A stretch of 14,231 nucleotides of DNA, from NCBI GenBank assembly GCA_039029535.1, contig JBCCFW010000188.1:1-14231 (forward strand), written 5' to 3'. Shown one piece after another: positions 1-5,283 of this stretch. Within the stretch, counting starts at the first letter, position 1, and each line of letters begins with the position of its first letter. The DNA comes from JBCCFW01 sp039029535 (GTDB taxonomy: Bacteria > Acidobacteriota > JBCCFW01). Both the position numbers and the translations under genes were made by a program. Below the pieces are notes generated by a model that was given only the letters and a program-made list of their open reading frames with translations, made no database searches and had not been told where the DNA came from.

Positions 1-108
1 ACAAAATGAATAATGCCAGAACAGGCTCTTCCAGTCACTAAGCAGTGCATTAGATTTGCGTCCACATTTGTAGTAGATCCAACTGCTTTACCCTTGGGCT
101 CTGGTGAG
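1..108. other. Compositionally atypical AT-richer segment at the left edge
   Basis: By hand count this stretch is about 44% G+C, while the sequence that follows is plainly GC-rich. In the reading frame used by the downstream gene it is full of codons almost absent elsewhere in the window (AGA, TTA, GTA, ATT, TTT). The change is abrupt, around positions 100-110. It looks like foreign sequence joined to the native gene, by a recombination junction or by a contig-end or assembly chimera. The sequence alone cannot separate these. Confidence 0.6.
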
Positions 109-513
109 ACCACGGCCACCTGCCCCATCTCGGTCACCGCCAGCGCCAACGATCCGCTGGTCCAGGTGACGACCCGCCTGCCCGAGCAGCTCGCCGGCCT
201 CACCGTGACCCTGGGCTACGACGGCAGCCTGGTCGGGCTCCTGAAGGGCTCGGCGGCGGTGGGCGCCCTCGCCGCGGACGGCGCGAGCTGCTTCTCCGAC
301 GTGCGACCCGATGATGTCGAGGACGAGGTCGTCCTGACCGTCGCCTGCACGAGCAACGTGCGCGTGCGTGAGCTGGTCGTCGCCGAGTTCCCCTTCGAGA
401 ACCTCGCCGGCGTTCAGATCCTCACCGACGACTTCACCGTGGCCTGCACGGGCGTCGACGAGGACGGCGACACGATCTCCACCTTCTGCACGCTCAACAT
501 CCTGCAGCTCTGA
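13..513 (+). CDS. Cohesin-like domain protein, N-terminus doubtful
   Basis: This is a 166-residue open frame. From about residue 38 onward it reads as a beta-rich secreted-type domain with alternating hydrophobic strands (VTTRLPEQLAGLTVTLGYD, VVLTVACTSN, LVVAEFPFENL) and a Cys-containing end (FTVACTGVDEDGD, STFCTL). This resembles cohesin-like or carbohydrate-binding beta sandwiches that sit on exported proteins; the assignment rests on pattern only. Residues 1-33 are encoded by the AT-richer edge segment, show no signal peptide and have no Shine-Dalgarno sequence before the ATG. An in-frame TGA at 7-9 closes the frame upstream. The true N-terminus, probably an export signal, may therefore have been replaced. 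It is convergent with another gene whose C-terminus is also cohesin-like. I cannot assign a ligand or function. Confidence 0.55.
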   Translation: MPEQALPVTKQCIRFASTFVVDPTALPLGSGETTATCPISVTASANDPLVQVTTRLPEQLAGLTVTLGYDGSLVGLLKGSAAVGALAADGASCFSDVRPDDVEDEVVLTVACTSNVRVRELVVAEFPFENLAGVQILTDDFTVACTGVDEDGDTISTFCTLNILQL

Positions 514-521
514 GAACGACC

Positions 522-540
522 GGGGGCGCCAGGCGCCCTC
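522..540. terminator. GC-rich hairpin after the + strand cohesin-like gene
   Basis: A stem of seven pairs (GGGGGCG against CGCCCTC, one G-U pair) surrounds the 5-nt loop CCAGG. It begins 9 nt past the TGA that ends at 513 and lies between two convergent genes. There is no T-tract, so it is not a textbook intrinsic terminator. It could act as a bidirectional stop or a 3'-end stabiliser. Confidence 0.4.
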
Positions 541-550
541 GTCGACTCGG

Positions 551-573
551 GCCCGCCTGGCTCTCCGGCGGGC
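551..573. terminator. Second GC-rich hairpin in the convergent gap
   Basis: A perfect 7-bp stem (GCCCGCC at 551-557 against GGCGGGC at 567-573) encloses a 9-nt loop. Its right arm touches the stop codon of the - strand gene, so it would form at the very 3' end of that message and downstream of the + strand gene. There is no T-tract. Together with the hairpin at 522-540 it makes a tandem pair between tail-to-tail genes. Confidence 0.4.
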
Positions 574-1805
574 TACTGCAGTCGGACGAAGATCGGGAAG
601 TCCCGGATGTTGTTGCCGCCAGACGATCCGGTGGACTCGACGATGCGGAACTCGGACGCCGCCGGCGGTCCTCCCCTCCACTCGATCAACACCTGGGCGA
701 TCTCGCCCGGCGCGCTGCGGTCGAGGCTCACGATCCCCAGGCGCAGCATCGGCTCACCCGCGGGGCTGACGGCCTGAGGGTTCGGGGCGGCGATCGCGCC
801 CTGGAAGATGCCGGTCGCCGTGGCGTTGAGGAAGCCGCAGTTCTCCGGCATGACCATCCCGAACTGCACTCCGTCGAGAGCCCCGACGTGGTTGGTGGTC
901 AGGACCGCGGTGACGCGACCGGTGACCTCGGGCTCGCTCGGCGTCGACGGCGTGCCGGGGTCTCGACGCCCGCCTCGCGACGCGCTGCTGCTGCCACCGC
1001 TGCTGTTGCTCCCGCTGCTGCCAACGGAGTCGTTGTCGAGGGAGCCCCCGGAGGTGCTGGAGCTGCTACCGCCGCGTGAGCTGCTGCCACGCGAGCTGCG
1101 GGTCGACGTGCTCGGAGAGCTCGTCTCGGCCGTGGAGCCACCGTCATTGAAGCGGCTCCCACCTGCCGGCGTGCGCGAACGATCGATCGAGGTCCCCACC
1201 GTCGGCGTGGAGGACGATCGACGCCCGGCGAAGTCGCGACGCGAGCGTGAGCTGCGGTCGGTGACGTCCTCGGCGGTGCGCCCGCGCGTCTCCCGTCGCG
1301 AGGTGGTCGGCGCGGGTCGAGAGGGTCGCGACACTGGCGCCGTCGTGGCGGAAGAGCGGGCCTCGCTCACCGTCCGCGCCTTCGCACCGCTGGCGAGCTT
1401 GCGTCGGCCGCCGCCGCCCATGGCCATCGAGCCCTCGCGGACGGTCTCCTCGAAGTTCACCAGGCTCTCGGGGATGACGACCTTGCTCTCTCCGTCGATC
1501 TCCAGCTCGAGCAGGCCGTCCTCGAGCTTCGCCTTGCTGTAGCTGGCCAGCGCCCCGGTGTGGAACGAGATGATGCTGGCGCCCTCCTTCTCGAGGTTGC
1601 TGCGGAAGGTCTCGTAGTAGTCGATGTCGGAGGTCGGGATGCGCAAGGTCCCGCCCTCCCCTTCTCCGATGCAGACATCCTCCAGGAAGTGCAGCTCGAA
1701 CAACGGCACGGTCTGGCCGTCGTGGAGGACGATGTCGTAGGCGTGAGCCGGCACCGACACGAGGAGGGCGACGGCCAGGGGGGCGAGAAGCTGACGGACC
1801 AGCAT
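573..1805 (-). CDS. Secreted Ser-rich linker protein with cohesin-like C-terminus
   Basis: A 410-residue exported protein. Residues 1-22 form a clear signal peptide (MLVRQLLAPLAVALLVSVPAHA). Residues 23-125 form an N-terminal domain (YDIVLHDGQTVPL, then an acidic, Cys-containing stretch and IPTSDIDYYETF). About 135-290 is a disordered Ser/Arg/Gly/Thr linker. Residues 293-410 are a beta-rich domain (VTGRVTAVLTTNHVGALDGV, PMLRLGIVSLD, IAQVLIEWRGG) resembling the convergent neighbour's cohesin-like fold. The start at 1805 is chosen because GGAG sits 7 nt upstream and the signal peptide begins exactly there; an in-frame ATG at 1880 would add 25 residues before the signal. The 129-nt gap to the upstream nucleosidase suggests its own promoter, though I see no convincing boxes. 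It is probably a surface or extracellular adhesion or scaffold-like protein, but the function is unknown. Confidence 0.7.
   Translation of the reverse strand: MLVRQLLAPLAVALLVSVPAHAYDIVLHDGQTVPLFELHFLEDVCIGEGEGGTLRIPTSDIDYYETFRSNLEKEGASIISFHTGALASYSKAKLEDGLLELEIDGESKVVIPESLVNFEETVREGSMAMGGGGRRKLASGAKARTVSEARSSATTAPVSRPSRPAPTTSRRETRGRTAEDVTDRSSRSRRDFAGRRSSSTPTVGTSIDRSRTPAGGSRFNDGGSTAETSSPSTSTRSSRGSSSRGGSSSSTSGGSLDNDSVGSSGSNSSGGSSSASRGGRRDPGTPSTPSEPEVTGRVTAVLTTNHVGALDGVQFGMVMPENCGFLNATATGIFQGAIAAPNPQAVSPAGEPMLRLGIVSLDRSAPGEIAQVLIEWRGGPPAASEFRIVESTGSSGGNNIRDFPIFVRLQ
966..1139 (-). repeat. Low-complexity Ser/Gly codon tract within the secreted protein
   Basis: On the coding (-) strand this stretch is dominated by AGC/TCC/GGC-type triplets and encodes a run of about 58 residues that is mostly Ser, Gly, Thr and Arg with no long hydrophobic stretch. 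It is an imperfect triplet-rich tract, not an exact tandem repeat. It corresponds to the flexible linker before the C-terminal domain and may vary in length between strains. Confidence 0.55.
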
Positions 1806-1812
1806 GGAGACA

Positions 1813-1816
1813 CTCC
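1813..1816 (-). promoter_or_regulatory. Shine-Dalgarno site deciding the start at 1805
   Basis: On the - strand GGAG lies 7 nt before the ATG whose first base is 1805. This supports initiation at the signal-peptide Met rather than at the upstream in-frame ATG at 1880. Confidence 0.55.
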
Positions 1817-1934
1817 GGTGCTCGAGACGAGCGGGGCGGGAACTCACCGGGTGATACGCGGCGGACCCGGAAATCATCATGTCACGCCCCCCGAAACCCG
1901 CCAGGGAGGTCGGAGACTCGGTTGGACGCCCATC

Positions 1935-2618
1935 TCAGGGGTCGGCCGGGAGGGCGTCCCCCTCCAGCTCGGCCAGCAGGGCGCCCACCCGCCGCCGAGC
2001 CCGGGAGGCCGCGCCTCCGAGCCGGGCCAGCGGTCGGAGATGACCCGGACGGCGGAGCAGCCCGGCCAACAGGGCCCCCAGCGGCGGCTCGCTCTCGGGC
2101 CAGCCGCCCAGCAGCTCGGCGAGGAAGCCGAGGGGGTGGTCCGCCGAGTCGCTGACGAAGCGCAGCACGCACCAGGGCGCCCCCGCCTTCTCGGCCGCCG
2201 CGGCCCAGGCGGCGGACTCCATGTCGACGAACTCCGCACCGGTGCGCCGCGCCAGGTCGATCCGCTCGGCAGCCGAGTCGATCACCCCGTGGCTCTCGGT
2301 GAGCCCGCCGTGGGTCGTGGCGATCCCCTGCCGACGAGCGGCGCCCGACACGGCCGCGAACAGCCCGAGGTCGGGCTCGCGCCGTTGGCCGGTGCGGTCG
2401 ACCACCCACTCCGGTAGGACCAGCTCCCCCAGTGGCCCCTCCCCCAATCGTCCGCACGAGCCGACGATGACCAGGGCGCTCCGGTCGCTCAGGGGGCCCA
2501 TCGGCTGCGGTCCCACCCGCCCGTTGGCGCGGGCGTCCCAACCGGCACCACGTGGTCGATGCGGGAGCTCGCCGGCCAGGGCGGCCTGCACGACGAGACG
2601 CTCGAAGCGGAGGGTCAT
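1935..2618 (-). CDS. Nucleoside phosphorylase / nucleosidase family protein
   Basis: A 227-residue protein of the PNP/UDP-phosphorylase superfamily, which also includes MTA/SAH nucleosidase, futalosine hydrolase and the hopanoid-associated phosphorylase HpnG. The hallmark is FVDMESAAWAAAAEKAGAPW at about 130-149: the Met-Glu pair (E134) corresponds to the ribose-binding Glu. It is followed by RFVSDSAD, with D157 or D160 as candidate for the purine-binding Asp. Residues 48-60 (ALVIVGSCGRLGE) match the glycine-rich phosphate or ribose loop, and E17 in an N-terminal AALAGEL motif may match the family's N-terminal acidic residue. The start lies 7 nt after the ftsX stop, with GAGGT just upstream inside the end of ftsX, so it is very likely co-translated with ftsEX. 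Substrate is uncertain: cleavage of a purine nucleoside thioether or a hopanoid precursor are both possible. No hopanoid or menaquinone genes are nearby to decide. Confidence 0.72.
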   Translation of the reverse strand: MTLRFERLVVQAALAGELPHRPRGAGWDARANGRVGPQPMGPLSDRSALVIVGSCGRLGEGPLGELVLPEWVVDRTGQRREPDLGLFAAVSGAARRQGIATTHGGLTESHGVIDSAAERIDLARRTGAEFVDMESAAWAAAAEKAGAPWCVLRFVSDSADHPLGFLAELLGGWPESEPPLGALLAGLLRRPGHLRPLARLGGAASRARRRVGALLAELEGDALPADP

Positions 2619-2625
2619 GCCGACC

Positions 2626-3582
2626 TCATCTTTCCAACCGGGCGTGACGACGGAGGACCAGCTCCACGGCCACCGCCGCACCGAGCCCCGCCGCCAAGGT
2701 CGGCACGAGCACGAGGACGACGACCTGCGCCGGCGCGAGCGTCGTCTCGGACAAGGACGCCCCCAGAGCCCAGGGCGCGAGACCCGCAAGCCTGCGGAGA
2801 AGAAGCAGCAGCGCCACGGTCGCCAAGCCGCCACCGAGTCCCTGCATCACGCCCTCCAGCCAGAAGGGCACGCGCAAGTGGAAGCGCGGGGCTCCGACCA
2901 GACGCAGGGTCGTCAGCTCTTCTCGACGGGAGAGGGCCGACAGGGCGATGACGTGCCCGACACCGAACGCCGTGACGAGGATGGACGAGATCGTCACGAG
3001 CCCGGCGGCCCAGCGAGCGTCGCGGGCCCGACGCCGACGCTCTCGTCCCTCGGCGAGGTCGTCGCGGACCTCGTCGACCTCCGCCCAGGTCTCCACCCTG
3101 GCCCGCAGCGCGGTGGGGTCGGCGACGCTGGCGGAGAGCGCGCAGTCGACGCTCCAGGTGAAGACGACATCCTCGGGCTCGGGTGGAGCCTCGGTTGCCT
3201 CGGTCGGCTCCGGCGCAACCGCGACGACCAGGTCGGCCAGCTCGGGAAAGCGCTCGGCGAACACCAGGGCCGCCTCGTCCGGGCTCACCAGGCGCGCGGC
3301 CTCGACGGCTCCCAGCCCGAGCAGACGCGTGCGCACGCTCTCGGCCTCCTCGACACTGAGCCGGGCATCGAGGAACACCCGCCACGACGCGTCGTCGGCC
3401 ACGGCCTCCAGACGCTCGGAGGTGGCGAGCAGGCGGGTGACGAGGAGGCTCGGCAGGAGCAAGGTCCAGGCGATGGCGAAGACCGCGAGCAGGGTCGTGG
3501 GCAGGCGACGGCCCAGCGCGAAGAGCGCCTCTTCCAGGGCGGCCACCCAGCGGTGGAAGAGATCGCCGACGCCGTCGCTCAT
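2626..3582 (-). CDS. ftsX: Cell-division ABC transporter permease FtsX
   Basis: A 318-residue inner-membrane protein with the FtsX plan. It has a cytoplasmic N-terminus, TM1 at about 28-49, a large periplasmic domain at about 50-190, then TM2 (192-215), TM3 (241-265) and TM4 (285-310). The diagnostic cytoplasmic stretch SRREELTTLRLVGAPRFHLRVPF lies at 218-240 and is followed by EGVMQGLGGG. The periplasmic domain, the part that contacts cell-wall hydrolase activators in studied bacteria, contains a Pro/Glu/Thr-rich insert (about 124-138, PEPTEATEAPPEPED). The start overlaps the ftsE stop as ATGA, so the pair is translationally coupled. FtsX does not transport a known solute; with FtsE it passes ATP-driven shape changes to periplasmic peptidoglycan hydrolysis. 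No M23/EnvC-like gene lies next to it here. Confidence 0.9.
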   Translation of the reverse strand: MSDGVGDLFHRWVAALEEALFALGRRLPTTLLAVFAIAWTLLLPSLLVTRLLATSERLEAVADDASWRVFLDARLSVEEAESVRTRLLGLGAVEAARLVSPDEAALVFAERFPELADLVVAVAPEPTEATEAPPEPEDVVFTWSVDCALSASVADPTALRARVETWAEVDEVRDDLAEGRERRRRARDARWAAGLVTISSILVTAFGVGHVIALSALSRREELTTLRLVGAPRFHLRVPFWLEGVMQGLGGGLATVALLLLLRRLAGLAPWALGASLSETTLAPAQVVVLVLVPTLAAGLGAAVAVELVLRRHARLER

Positions 3583-4247
3583 CGCGGGTCCCCGTCGGAC
3601 ACGAGCCGCCCGCGTTCCAGCACGAGCGTCCGACGACCGACCCGACGCACCTGCTCGAGGTCGTGCGTGGCCAGGACCACCGTGGTGCCGGCGGCGTTGA
3701 GCTCGGTGAAGAGATCGAAGATCGCCGTGGCGAGGGTCTGGTCGAGGCTGCCGGTGGGCTCGTCGGCCAGGAGCAGGCGGGGCTGACCGATGATCGCGCG
3801 GGCGATGGCCACCCGTTGCTGCTCGCCTCCCGACAACTCTCGGGGCAGCGAGCGCAGGGCGTGTTGCATGCCCACCCGCGACAGGGCGTCGAAGGCGCGC
3901 AGGGTGCGCTCGCTCCGGGGCGTGCCGAGGGCCCGCTGCACGAAGGTGAGGTTGTCGAGCACCGTGCGCTGAGGCAGCAGGCGGAAGTCCTGGAAGACGA
4001 AGCCGACGTCGCGACGGTGCGCCATGACCTCGGCCTCCGACAGCCGCGCGACGTCACGACCGAACACGAGCACCTTGCCCGCGTCGGTCGACTCCTCTCG
4101 AAAGATCAGCCGGAGCAGGGTCGTCTTCCCCGCGCCCGATGGCCCGGTGAGAAAGACCATCTCCGCCGGCTCGATCACGGTGGTCACGTCCGAGAGCACG
4201 GCACCGACCCGAGCATGTCGACGGCTGACGCCGACGAGCTGGATCAC
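3579..4247 (-). CDS. ftsE: Cell-division ATP-binding protein FtsE
   Basis: A 222-residue ABC ATPase, the usual FtsE length. Walker A is GPSGAGKTT at 35-43, the Q-loop Gln is in VFQD (Q86), the signature LSGGEQQR is at 138-145, Walker B LLLADEPTGSLD is at 158-169, and the H-loop His is in ATHD (H195). The EPTGSLD and DFRLLPQRTVLDN segments are typical of the FtsE/LolD/MacB branch, and the adjoining FtsX settles the identity. The start is GTG at 4247: it gives the canonical FtsE N-terminus (IQLVGVSRR) and forms a 4-base GTGA overlap with the stop of the upstream metallopeptidase gene. Its own stop overlaps ftsX as ATGA. It sits on the cytoplasmic face of the inner membrane and powers FtsX. The Walker and signature residues all look intact. 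Confidence 0.93.
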   Translation of the reverse strand: MIQLVGVSRRHARVGAVLSDVTTVIEPAEMVFLTGPSGAGKTTLLRLIFREESTDAGKVLVFGRDVARLSEAEVMAHRRDVGFVFQDFRLLPQRTVLDNLTFVQRALGTPRSERTLRAFDALSRVGMQHALRSLPRELSGGEQQRVAIARAIIGQPRLLLADEPTGSLDQTLATAIFDLFTELNAAGTTVVLATHDLEQVRRVGRRTLVLERGRLVSDGDPR

Positions 4248-5242
4248 GAGCGCGTCTCGGGATCGGTGTCGACGCCCAGCTCGTGCTCCGCGGCCGCTGC
4301 CTCGGCGGCCGCGCGGGCAGCCGCCGCCTCGTCCTCGAGACGCTCTTCCTCCGCCATCTCCTCGAGCCGGCGCGCGCTGATCCGACGCTTCCGCCACCAG
4401 CCGAGCACGAAGACCAGGCTCGCCAGGCCCCAGGCCAGCGACTCCGAGGTCCAAAACGGCAGCCACTGGTTGCGACGCTGGTGCTGTTGGCGAAACTCGG
4501 GCTCGAGCTTGTAGGGCGAGGTCCCGAACACCTCGCGGAAGGCCTGGGCGAAGCTCGTGCCCACCAGCATCTTCCGATGAAGCCGGGCCGGGGCGTCATC
4601 GCCGGCGCGATTGCAGAGCCAGCGGATGAAGGCGAACGACTGGACGTAGGCCCGCTGAGCCAGCAGCTCGTCGCGCGGGAACGAGTCGCGCAGGTGAAGC
4701 AAGGGGATGTAGCCGCCCCCCGAGCGCCACGACCCGCTCCCGTCGAGTCGGATCTCCGACGCGTAGTGGCTGGCGGTCCCCTCCTTCCACCAGGACGGCA
4801 GCTCGTGCATCCGCTCGCCGAAGGCCTGCGACTGGAGGAGATGCACGAGCTCGTGCGAATAGAGGGTGCTGAGCACGTGGCCCTGTCCGGTGCGTCCCTC
4901 CACCACGCGGAGCACGATCACCGGCTGGTCGTGGTAGGCGGCGCCCGCCGCCCAGCCGGGCACGGGCGGGAGGCCGAGCTGCTCGGGGTGGAAGCCGAGT
5001 CGACGCGGCAGCACGTAGACCTCGGCGTGCTCGGGCAGGGGTAACCCTTGCAGCCTCGCCAGGGTCTCGAGCTCGTCACCCTGACGTTCGAGCAGGTCGT
5101 CGACCTGGGGCTGGAGGTGCTCCGGGTGATGGAAGACGAGAGGCCCAGAGCGCGTGACGGCGAGCTGTCGGTCGGGCTGGGCCGTGGCCGGGCCCGTCGC
5201 CGTCATCACGAGCGTGAAGACGACGGCGAGCCAGCGCGGCAC
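4244..5242 (-). CDS. Exported, membrane-anchored MA-type metallopeptidase (HExxH)
   Basis: A 332-residue predicted zinc peptidase. Residues 1-21 are a signal peptide (MPRWLAVVFTLVMTATGPATA). HELVH at 130-134 plus WWKEGTASHYA with E154 form a gluzincin active site (two His and a downstream Glu), as in the peptidase-MA family. Residues 268-283 (SLAWGLASLVFVLGWW) form a transmembrane helix followed by basic WRKRR. The last 50 residues are charged and Glu/Ala-rich, probably helical. Predicted topology is a periplasmic catalytic domain, one anchor and a short cytoplasmic helix. The start is GTG at 5242 with no clear Shine-Dalgarno sequence, so the start is less certain than the gene. The stop overlaps the ftsE start (GTGA), making a peptidase-ftsE-ftsX coupled unit. 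A role in FtsEX-controlled envelope remodelling is an inference; the substrate is unknown. Confidence 0.78.
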   Translation of the reverse strand: MPRWLAVVFTLVMTATGPATAQPDRQLAVTRSGPLVFHHPEHLQPQVDDLLERQGDELETLARLQGLPLPEHAEVYVLPRRLGFHPEQLGLPPVPGWAAGAAYHDQPVIVLRVVEGRTGQGHVLSTLYSHELVHLLQSQAFGERMHELPSWWKEGTASHYASEIRLDGSGSWRSGGGYIPLLHLRDSFPRDELLAQRAYVQSFAFIRWLCNRAGDDAPARLHRKMLVGTSFAQAFREVFGTSPYKLEPEFRQQHQRRNQWLPFWTSESLAWGLASLVFVLGWWRKRRISARRLEEMAEEERLEDEAAAARAAAEAAAAEHELGVDTDPETRS

Positions 5243-5264
5243 CGCCCGACGAGAGCGCCGGCCT

Positions 5265-5282
5265 CGAGCCGAGCGGGGCTCG
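5265..5282 (-). terminator. Hairpin between the beta-oxidation and ftsEX modules
   Basis: A perfect 6-bp stem (CGAGCC at 5265-5270 against GGCTCG at 5277-5282) with a 6-nt loop begins one base after the stop of the acyl-CoA dehydrogenase gene, inside the only real gap (41 nt) of the long - strand gene train. It has no T-tract, so at best it is a partial terminator or an mRNA processing or stability element separating the two modules. Confidence 0.3.
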
Positions 5283-5283
5283 C

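Noticed and set aside
808..1542. A + strand frame of 244 residues with Leu/Pro runs resembling a membrane segment
   Set aside because: The Leu runs are the complement of the Ser/Gly-codon tract in the secreted protein on the other strand. The rest is Arg/Val/Pro shadow sequence with no plausible domain.
1806..1880. Upstream in-frame ATG codons at 1880 and 1877 as the start of the secreted Ser-rich protein
   Set aside because: The extra 25 residues would bury the signal peptide, and GGAG is correctly spaced before the ATG at 1805.
2619..2834. A 72-residue upstream extension of the nucleosidase frame
   Set aside because: It lies wholly within ftsX in another frame, is Arg/Ser/Trp-rich shadow sequence, and the family-like N-terminus begins at 2618 with GAGGT just upstream.
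4248..4466. An N-terminal extension of FtsE in the open frame
   Set aside because: The added residues are Gly/Arg-rich shadow of the peptidase tail. The GTG at 4247 gives the normal FtsE length and overlaps the upstream stop as GTGA.
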